21,699 bases of DNA from contig DTSF01000312.1 in assembly GCA_012965485.1 (NCBI GenBank), forward strand, positions 1-21,699, read 5' to 3'. Shown piece by piece: positions 15,753 to 21,699 of the stretch; position 1 is the stretch's first letter, and each line of letters opens with the position of its first letter. The DNA comes from Dehalococcoidia bacterium. GTDB taxonomy: Bacteria; Chloroflexota; Dehalococcoidia; SAR202; UBA826. Below the pieces are notes generated by a model that saw only the letters and a list, made by a program, of their open reading frames with translations, searched no databases and was not told the origin of the DNA. Made by a program: the position numbers and the translations under genes.

Positions 15753-16904
15753 TTAGGGATGAAGTATTACTTTGGTATATCCATCCACTCTTTGATCGAA
15801 TTTTTGGTAAGCGTCGGGAGCCTCGTCAATGGAAACTTCATGCGAAACGACAAAACCGGGATTTGCTTTCCCGGCGATGATTAAATCCCTTAGGTAGGCA
15901 TTATATTTCTTAACGTTACATTGGCCCGTACCTAGGCGCAAACCCTTTTCGAACAATTTTCCAAAATTCAGCAACAATGCTCCTGATTTGGCGGATTCGT
16001 CTACTCCCCCCGGATCTGACGGCACATATAATCCTGGTATACCCATCATCCCCGTAGGTTTAACCACATCTATCATTTGATTCAGCACTACATTCGGAAT
16101 CTCCTCCTGCTCTCCGCCGGCAGCTGATGAGCCTTGGGCAGCAGCTTGGTAGCCAACAGCGTCAATGCCTTTATCCACTCCTGTGTCGTTCCTTATATCT
16201 CTTATCTGTTCGACAGGATTTCCTTCATCAAAGTTAATGGGAATAGCCCCCACGCTGGCAGCTTTGTCTAATCTCTCCTGAACATGGTCTATACAATAAA
16301 CTTCGGCGGCACCTCTTATTACAGAACTATAAGCAGCCATTAGCCCTACTGGCCCGGCACCAAAGACGGCTACACTTTCCCCCGGGCTGACATCTGCAAG
16401 TTCTGCCCCGTGGTACCCAGTAGGGAATATGTCAGCAAGTAATGAGAAGTCCGCCTCGAATTCCTCTCCTTTGGGAAGTGGCAAGCAATTGAAATCAGCA
16501 AAAGGTACTTGCATATATTCGGCCTGTCCTCCCACCCAGGGGCCCATCGCAACATACCCATATGCACCGCCGGCAAATCCAGGGTTTACTGTTGTGCAAA
16601 ACCCTGTGAATCCTCGTTGGCAGTTTTTACAAAATCCACAAGCAACGTTGAACGGCATTACAACCCTATCACCGACAGATAAATTTTTGACTGCGTTACC
16701 TATTTCCTGAATAACTCCCATGTTTTCGTGGCCGAAAACGATTCCGGGTTCCGCGGCTGTACGACCCTCATACATATGCAGGTCCGAGCCACAAATGCAA
16801 CTTGATGTAATTTTGACAATCACATCATTCGGGTGCTTAATCTTGGGATCATCCACAGTCTCTACAGCTACCTCAAACGGTTTTTTATAAACAACGGCTT
16901 TCAC
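15753..16904 (-). CDS. zinc-dependent alcohol dehydrogenase, glutathione-independent formaldehyde dehydrogenase-like
   Basis: A 383-residue medium-chain dehydrogenase. Catalytic zinc ligands are C38 (CICGSDLH) and H59-E60 (FGHEN). Four cysteines for the structural zinc are C89, C92, C95 and C103. The nucleotide-binding loop is FGAGPVG (181-187), with an acidic residue at D206 (CIDHV), pointing to NAD. The long segment GFAGGAYGYVAMGPWVGGQA and the later VGYQAAAQGSSAAGG region match the glutathione-independent formaldehyde dehydrogenase group, which also covers other aldehyde/alcohol dismutases. The start is GTG with GGAGG 9 nt upstream. It is the first gene of a minus operon with two propellers and a methyltransferase, and faces a divergent NHL gene. 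Confidence 0.88.
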   Translation of the reverse strand: MKAVVYKKPFEVAVETVDDPKIKHPNDVIVKITSSCICGSDLHMYEGRTAAEPGIVFGHENMGVIQEIGNAVKNLSVGDRVVMPFNVACGFCKNCQRGFTGFCTTVNPGFAGGAYGYVAMGPWVGGQAEYMQVPFADFNCLPLPKGEEFEADFSLLADIFPTGYHGAELADVSPGESVAVFGAGPVGLMAAYSSVIRGAAEVYCIDHVQERLDKAASVGAIPINFDEGNPVEQIRDIRNDTGVDKGIDAVGYQAAAQGSSAAGGEQEEIPNVVLNQMIDVVKPTGMMGIPGLYVPSDPGGVDESAKSGALLLNFGKLFEKGLRLGTGQCNVKKYNAYLRDLIIAGKANPGFVVSHEVSIDEAPDAYQKFDQRVDGYTKVILHP

Positions 16905-16954
16905 TATCTTTCGCCTCCTTGTTTTATACGACTAATCTACTTAGAACAGCGCAC

Positions 16955-16983
16955 ATACTATTATTAATATAGGGCTCTGACAA
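16955..16983 (-). promoter_or_regulatory. candidate promoter of the dehydrogenase-propeller-methyltransferase operon
   Basis: On the minus strand TTGTCA (5 of 6, 16978-16983) and TAGTAT (4 of 6, 16955-16960) are separated by 17 nt. A start near 16948 would leave a leader of about 44 nt carrying the GGAGG site. It is the best promoter match in the window. Confidence 0.45.
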
Positions 16984-17095
16984 ATCGCAATATGTAATAA
17001 AACATGAGGACCTATGCCTTAATATCTTCAATTACGGTTGCGGAATGTTATTATTCGGGACGATACCCAAATTGTGATCAGTTGACGGCAACATA

Positions 17096-18094
17096 ATGAA
17101 GTATTTGAGAACCATAGGATTTAATTCAAACCAACCCATCGGTCGCGGATTCAACTACCCCTACGACATTGCATTTAGCCAAGATAATCGAATCTTTGTC
17201 CTCAACCGTATGGGAGGTCATAATTCAGCCGGCATCAGAATCCAAATTTGCACCTATGGCGAAGATTGGCTAGGGGAATTTGCAACCGGACCTGGCAAAG
17301 GGGACAGTCAATTTGTCATCCCTGTATGTATGTCTTTCAACAGCAAAGACATGCTATATGTCACCGACGAATCCCTCAATGATATAAAGATATTTGATAG
17401 CCAAGGCCAATACATAACCAAATGGACTGACAATTCCAAAGGGCCGCGAAAATTTGAAGGCCCTAGCGGCATTACTCACGGATCTGACGATTCTGTGTAC
17501 ATAGTGGAGCAGTATGCAGGTAAAATCAGTAAATTCACGGAAAATGGTCAGTTTATTTCATCATGGGGCGGGCCCGGAGATGGAAATGGAGAGTTCAATT
17601 TACCGTGGGGAATTACAACAGACCGTTTTCAAAATTTATATGTTGCAGATTGGGGTAACGACCGAATTCAAAAATTTACTGAAGATGGCGAATTTATAGC
17701 TTCCTACGGAGAGTCTGGATATGGCGACGGTCAGCTTAACAAACCGAGCTCTGTTGCAGTCGATAGTAAAGGATTCATCCACGTGGCCGATTGGGGCAAT
17801 GAAAGAGTACAGGTTCTAAATTCTAATGGGGAATTCCATCAGATGTTAGAAGGCGAGGCCACCCTCTCCAAATGGGCCGAAGAATGGCTCGAAGTTAATC
17901 TAGACGAATATGAACTAAGAAAAGAATCTGATTTGCTTGTCAAGGAACTCCCAAGCCATCTTCAATCCCCGTACCATAAGGCTTCTCAGTCAGAACCTAA
18001 TTTTTGGGGTCCTGTTTCTGTAAAAATAGATTCGGATGACAGGCTTTATGTGACTGAACACAGCAGGCATAGGATACAAATATACCAGCAATAG
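17096..18094 (+). CDS. NHL-repeat beta-propeller protein
   Basis: A 332-residue propeller with textbook NHL repeats, for example WGITTDRFQNLYVADWGNDR followed by IQKFTEDGEFI, then the near-copy SVAVDSKGFIHVADWGNERVQ. The 'F..P.G(I/V)..D..G.(I/L)YV.D..N.R(I/V)Q.(F/L)' unit occurs about five times. Unlike the PAL-like propellers in this window it lacks the PHG histidines, so a binding or scaffold role is more likely than lyase chemistry. A charged, helical-looking insert (about 255-305, rich in E/K/L) interrupts the last blades. The ribosome site is weak (GACGG at 17084-17088). The DUF1800 gene follows 45 nt later on the same strand. No signal peptide is visible. Confidence 0.82.
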   Translation: MKYLRTIGFNSNQPIGRGFNYPYDIAFSQDNRIFVLNRMGGHNSAGIRIQICTYGEDWLGEFATGPGKGDSQFVIPVCMSFNSKDMLYVTDESLNDIKIFDSQGQYITKWTDNSKGPRKFEGPSGITHGSDDSVYIVEQYAGKISKFTENGQFISSWGGPGDGNGEFNLPWGITTDRFQNLYVADWGNDRIQKFTEDGEFIASYGESGYGDGQLNKPSSVAVDSKGFIHVADWGNERVQVLNSNGEFHQMLEGEATLSKWAEEWLEVNLDEYELRKESDLLVKELPSHLQSPYHKASQSEPNFWGPVSVKIDSDDRLYVTEHSRHRIQIYQQ

Positions 18095-18139
18095 TTAAAA
18101 CCAAATAAGTTCATAAACAGAAACCATTAGAGGTGAATA

Positions 18140-19558
18140 ATGGGATTAACCAGCAGAGCGTTAGCAGCACATTTGTCAAGAAGGGCCGGATTTGGAGCGA
18201 CTCCTGGAGAACTAGACAGTTACTGTGACATCGAGTATGAACAACTGGTTGAAGAACTTATAAATAAGGTTGATTCATCCCATATATCCGATCATCTCAT
18301 TTTCAGAAGACATGTAGATTTACACACGATGCAAGGTCACAACGCCGCATATTGGGCATATCGAATGATTTCGACCGACAATCCGTTTGTTGAAAAAATT
18401 GCTCTGTTTTGGCACGGCGTGTTCGCGACAGCAGAAAATAAACTAAACAACATAGGGTCTTTGACTAATCAGGTTGATATGTTTAGGAGACATGGACTCG
18501 GTAAATATGACGATCTCCTCATAGAGTTATCTAGAGATCCTGCAATGCTCATATGGCTTGACAATCATACCAATCACAAAGACTCCATTAATGAGAATTA
18601 TGGTAGGGAAATCTTAGAACTTTTCTCTATGGGAGTAGGAAACTACACAGAGGAGGACATTAAAGAATGTGCTCGAGCTTTTACCGGGTGGACAGTAAAA
18701 AATGGGGAATATCTGTCTATGATGGCGGTTAAGGACTCCATATGGCCCTATGGACGCATCCTATGGCACCACGAATATAGGGATTCTGATCACGATTCGG
18801 GTAAGAAAAAATTCTTAGGGGAAAATTCAGACTTCAACGGTGATGGGGTAATAGGAGTCATATGCAGGCAGCAGGCAACAGCAAATTTCATAGCTAGGCA
18901 TTTATATAATTTCTTTGTTGCCGACGAAGTTCCGGTTCCGCAATGGTCTAGTACCCCTCCAAAGGATCCTGAGGCTGTAGATGTTCTTGCAAATGCATAC
19001 ATGGAATATGACCACGACATTAGGTCAATCATGCGAGTTCTGTTTAATTCTGATTTCTTCAAAAACTCTAGATTTAAAAGAGTTAAAAGCCCCGCCGAAC
19101 TAATCATCGGAACTCTGAGAAACACCGGAGAATACCAAGTACCCGAAGGTGGTGAAACTGGCATATATACTGTCATGGAAGAGTCAGGTTACATGGGTCA
19201 GAAACTGTTAGATCCACCGTCAGTGGAAGGTTGGCATACTGGAGAAGAATGGATCACAAGCGGATCATTGGTAGACAGAGTCAATTTCGCTACCAGCCAT
19301 ATAGGGGATGATTCCAAACCTGGTGTCAAAAACCTGATAAGTAGGGTGAATGGCGAATATAAACAACCTATCGACTTTGTAAACGCCTGTTTGGAAGTAC
19401 TTGGAGGTGTGGAGATTGAGCCAGATACATATCAAAAACTTGAAGAAGTAGCCTCTGCGGGTTTGGGGGAATCAAACGCCTCCCAAGGGGTATCATCTGA
19501 TCTGATTATAGAAATATTTCAGTTGATAGTTTCTAGCCGAGAATTCCAGCGGTGCTAG
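18140..19558 (+). CDS. DUF1800 family protein
   Basis: A 472-residue member of DUF1800, a family of unknown function common in marine and soil bacteria. The signatures are an N-terminal HLSRRAGFGATPGELD, KIALFWHGVFATAENK near residue 95, LSRDPAMLIWLDNHTN then NENYGREILELFSMGVGNYTEEDI (about 130-175), ARAFTGWTV, the DFNGDGVIGVI loop followed by a helix with ARHLYNFFVADEVP, and PAELIIGTLRN. Length is near the usual 450-600. DUF1800 genes commonly sit beside a DUF1501 gene; here none is present, and the convergent guaC ends 13 nt downstream. AGAGGTG lies about 6 nt before the ATG. It is probably cotranscribed with the NHL gene 45 nt upstream. Confidence 0.88.
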   Translation: MGLTSRALAAHLSRRAGFGATPGELDSYCDIEYEQLVEELINKVDSSHISDHLIFRRHVDLHTMQGHNAAYWAYRMISTDNPFVEKIALFWHGVFATAENKLNNIGSLTNQVDMFRRHGLGKYDDLLIELSRDPAMLIWLDNHTNHKDSINENYGREILELFSMGVGNYTEEDIKECARAFTGWTVKNGEYLSMMAVKDSIWPYGRILWHHEYRDSDHDSGKKKFLGENSDFNGDGVIGVICRQQATANFIARHLYNFFVADEVPVPQWSSTPPKDPEAVDVLANAYMEYDHDIRSIMRVLFNSDFFKNSRFKRVKSPAELIIGTLRNTGEYQVPEGGETGIYTVMEESGYMGQKLLDPPSVEGWHTGEEWITSGSLVDRVNFATSHIGDDSKPGVKNLISRVNGEYKQPIDFVNACLEVLGGVEIEPDTYQKLEEVASAGLGESNASQGVSSDLIIEIFQLIVSSREFQRC

Positions 19559-19571
19559 ACCAGACATGAAG

Positions 19572-20618
19572 TTACTCGAAAAGGTTAAACACCTGGTTTT
19601 CCTGTTGAAGGACCTGTACAAAGGTGGCGCATTTCGGCATGTCCTTAATTTTTGTGGCCCCAATATAGGTACATGCTGATCGAACTCCTCCAATAATTTC
19701 TGTCATCGTATCCTCAACTTTCCCCTTATAAGGAATTTTAATTTCCTTTCCTTCTGCGCCACGGTATCCATCTTTTCGTGCTCCATGAATCTCCATGGCC
19801 CTATCAGAACCCATTCCGTAAAACTCCATCTTGCCGTCTAAAATAGCAATCTCAGATTCTTCATGGCCTGCCAACATACCTCCCAACATAACAAAATCAG
19901 CCCCGGCCCCGAAAGCCTTAGCGACATCTCCGGGGTAGACGCAACCACCATCTGCAATTACCTGGCCGCCAACACCGTGAGCGGCATCCGCACATTCAAT
20001 AATCCCGGAGAGTTGAGGAATTCCCACGCCGGTCATCAATCGTGTAGTACATACAGAACCCGGCCCTATTCCACATTTGACTATATCAGCGCCGCGCAAG
20101 ATAAGCTCTTCGGTCATTTCCGCAGTAATTACGTTTCCTGCTATTATGGTCTGTTCTGGAAATTCCTCCCTCATTTGGGCCACAAAATCCACAAAATTTT
20201 CGTGATACCCATTGGCTACATCGATAGTTATAAATGGGATTTCTGGGTATTTTTCAAGGACAACCTTGAGAGTTAAAAATTCGGGAGCATCCTCATCCCA
20301 AATTCTGTTGGTTCCAGTACAAATGGATACGTAATTTAGATCTAGCCCACTGGCAACAGCCTTATCCCAGTCCTCTGGCTCATAATGTTTTCTTAGGACG
20401 GTCAGCATTTTGTAATTCTGGAGAATTTTGGCCATCGAAAAAGTACCAACACCGTCCATACTGGAAGCGATAATTGGAGTACCTGTAAATTCTTTACCCG
20501 AATTTAAAAACTTAAACTCTCGTTCCATATCAACATCTTTTCTGGATGTTAGCTTGGAACGTTTCGGTTTCAATAAAACATCCTTGTAATCAAGCTTTAA
20601 ATCGGATTCTATTCTCAT
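19572..20618 (-). CDS. guaC: GMP reductase
   Basis: A 348-residue protein that follows the E. coli-type GMP reductase (347 residues) along its full length: start [70 protein letters not shown] with catalytic C190, [51 protein letters not shown] and RSACTYIGA. It lacks the CBS domains of typical IMP dehydrogenase, and the ending is GuaC-like. The enzyme turns GMP to IMP and ammonia with NADPH, in purine salvage. A GGTGA site is 6 nt before the ATG. It is monocistronic, convergent with DUF1800 and divergent from the carboxyltransferase. Such a close match to the proteobacterial form raises transfer as a possibility. Confidence 0.93.
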   Translation of the reverse strand: MRIESDLKLDYKDVLLKPKRSKLTSRKDVDMEREFKFLNSGKEFTGTPIIASSMDGVGTFSMAKILQNYKMLTVLRKHYEPEDWDKAVASGLDLNYVSICTGTNRIWDEDAPEFLTLKVVLEKYPEIPFITIDVANGYHENFVDFVAQMREEFPEQTIIAGNVITAEMTEELILRGADIVKCGIGPGSVCTTRLMTGVGIPQLSGIIECADAAHGVGGQVIADGGCVYPGDVAKAFGAGADFVMLGGMLAGHEESEIAILDGKMEFYGMGSDRAMEIHGARKDGYRGAEGKEIKIPYKGKVEDTMTEIIGGVRSACTYIGATKIKDMPKCATFVQVLQQENQVFNLFE

Positions 20619-20637
20619 TAGTTATCACCGTTAATCC

Positions 20638-20643
20638 ATTATA
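20638..20643 (-). promoter_or_regulatory. candidate -10 box of guaC
   Basis: Perfect TATAAT on the minus strand, 19 nt upstream of the guaC ATG; the leader would be only about 12 nt and would just include the GGTGA site. The -35 region is poor. Confidence 0.3.
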
Positions 20644-20743
20644 TGGCTGCGAGCTTTTGCAGTAACTCGACAATCAATTCTAACCATACGACCGAATGAA
20701 TAATAGGTTCTCTATTTTAACAATGATAGTGTGACAAGTTGTA

Positions 20744-20758
20744 TGGTTTTAAAAACCA
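20744..20758. promoter_or_regulatory. 15-bp inverted repeat, candidate operator before the carboxyltransferase gene
   Basis: TGGTTTTAAAAACCA has perfect 7-bp arms around a central A. It lies immediately upstream of a TATAAA at 20760-20765 that could be the -10 box for the gene at 20803, and about 100 nt from the guaC -10. The composition is AT-rich, so chance is a real alternative. Confidence 0.3.
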
Positions 20759-20802
20759 CTATAAAGTTTGCGAATCTATAGCATCATGAGGATCATCCGA
20801 AT

Positions 20803-21699
20803 ATGGTTTGGCAAAATGAGATAAATGAGCTCAACAAAAGACTGGAAATGGCCCAGGGAATGGGTGGTCAAGAAGGGATAGATCGGCAACATTCTAACGG
20901 GAAACTAACTGTCCGAGAACGCGTACAAGCCATTTCTGATCCCGGAACGTTTAAAGAATTGTCGGCACTAGCAGGCAGTGCTCGATACGAAGACAACGAA
21001 TTAGTAGCTTTCACTCCTTACCCTAGAGTGATAGGTACAGCACATCTCGGTGGCATGCGAGTGATGCTGGATGGTGGGGACTTCACTGTACGTGGCGGGG
21101 CGGGGGAGAGAGGCACTGGCAGTCAACCAAGTTCATTGAAATACGCTTTGCAATGGCGTATCCCGTTAGTTCGTTTACTTGATGCAGTAGGTGGCAGCGT
21201 AAGAACATTTGAGCAAATCGGAAGGACATATTTACCAGACGGAGGTGGGACTTCTAAAGCCGTTGATTTATTAAATGAAGTCCCTGTCGTTTCTGCTGTA
21301 TTGGGATCGGTGGCTGGATTACCTGCAATTGAAGCATGTCTTTGCCATTTCAGCGTCATGGTCAAGGATACCAGTCAAGTTTTCGCAGGCGGACCCCCTG
21401 TGGTTAAAGCAGCTTTGGGCTATGACGTCACTAAAGAAGATCTAGGAGATCACAACAGCCAAGTTTTCAAGACCGGAGTAATCGACAACCTGGCTGAATC
21501 AGAAGAAGAAGCCTTCAAAATGATCCGTCAGTTTCTCAGCTATATGCCATCTAGTGTTTGGAAAAAACCAGGGCGTGTAGACACTCACGATAATCCAATT
21601 AGGAAGGAAGATGGCCTTCTGTCAATTATTCCTCGAAGAAGCAAAAGGAAATACGACCCCTATAAGATATTGGAATATGTAATGGACCATGATTCATTT
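20803..21699 (+). CDS. acyl-CoA carboxylase carboxyltransferase subunit (partial, runs off the right edge)
   Basis: An open frame of 299 codons begins with ATG at 20803 and reaches the window end without a stop; full-length relatives are about 510-540 residues, so the C-terminal half is missing. The N-terminal crotonase-like half of biotin-dependent carboxyltransferases is clear: GKLTVRERVQAISDPGTF (about 33-50), GGMRVMLDGGDFTVRGGAGE (83-102), the CoA/oxyanion region RIPLVRLLDAVGGS (119-132), then SVAGLPAIEACLCHFSVM and QVFAGGPPVVKAALG. Such subunits act in acetyl-, propionyl- or methylcrotonyl-CoA carboxylase or in decarboxylases; which one cannot be decided from this half. GAGG at 20788-20791 is 11 nt upstream, and an in-frame stop at 20779 excludes an earlier ATG. 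Confidence 0.9.
   Translation, partial: MVWQNEINELNKRLEMAQGMGGQEGIDRQHSNGKLTVRERVQAISDPGTFKELSALAGSARYEDNELVAFTPYPRVIGTAHLGGMRVMLDGGDFTVRGGAGERGTGSQPSSLKYALQWRIPLVRLLDAVGGSVRTFEQIGRTYLPDGGGTSKAVDLLNEVPVVSAVLGSVAGLPAIEACLCHFSVMVKDTSQVFAGGPPVVKAALGYDVTKEDLGDHNSQVFKTGVIDNLAESEEEAFKMIRQFLSYMPSSVWKKPGRVDTHDNPIRKEDGLLSIIPRRSKRKYDPYKILEYVMDHDSF

Noticed and set aside
18824..18852. DFNGDGVIG in the DUF1800 protein as an EF-hand/dockerin calcium site.
   Set aside because: A similar 'NF(N/D)GD..(I/V)' loop is a regular part of the DUF1800 fold, so it is not evidence of an added domain.

Overview
The window looks like a chromosomal stretch of an uncultured, probably marine bacterium of the SAR202 / Dehalococcoidia-related Chloroflexota. 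This is inferred from gene content only: a flavin-dependent monooxygenase of the NtaA/SnaA/DszA type, an enolase-superfamily enzyme, family III (CaiB-type) CoA-transferases, Gfo/Idh/MocA and FAH-family enzymes, a DUF1800 protein and several NHL/PAL-like beta-propellers. Base composition is moderately AT-rich. Genes are tightly packed, with many start-stop contacts, and GTG starts are used repeatedly. I saw no insertion sequence, integrase, CRISPR array, phage gene or convincing intrinsic terminator.

Layout. (1) 1-2177, + strand: a small FMN-barrel protein, tRNA-Arg(UCG), and a beta-propeller resembling peptidyl-alpha-hydroxyglycine alpha-amidating lyase (PAL) that starts 17 nt after the tRNA. 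The 388-nt gap that follows holds a 55-codon relic matching the C-terminus of a methylenetetrahydrofolate reductase-like protein. (2) 2178-10236, - strand: a catabolic operon reading enolase-superfamily enzyme -> MFS exporter/importer -> FAH-family hydrolase -> a 795-residue fusion of two CaiB domains -> small beta-propeller. Downstream lies a flavin monooxygenase gene broken by an 11-bp tandem duplication. (3) 10403-12843, + strand, divergent: a Gfo/Idh/MocA protein with a Gal80-like EWP motif, then a class III (HemL-like) aminotransferase. A perfect 12-bp palindrome sits in the divergent promoter region. (4) 12840-16904, - strand: formaldehyde-dehydrogenase-like MDR enzyme -> two tandem PAL-like propellers -> SAM methyltransferase. 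(5) 17096-19558, + strand: a classical NHL propeller and a DUF1800 protein. (6) 19572-20618, - strand: GMP reductase (guaC). (7) 20803 to the right edge, + strand: the N-terminal 299 codons of a biotin-dependent carboxyltransferase.

How it may work together (inference): units 2 and 3 look like one inducible pathway for a hydroxy- or sugar-acid-like substrate, with uptake or export, oxidation, transamination, dehydration or epimerisation, CoA activation and ring or C-C hydrolysis. Unit 4 couples oxidation of formaldehyde or an alcohol with a methyltransferase and two propellers of unknown substrate. The most unusual aspects are five propeller genes in 18 kb, three of which keep most or all of the PAL active-site pattern; the CaiB-CaiB fusion with one half lacking the catalytic Asp; and two clear cases of gene decay side by side.
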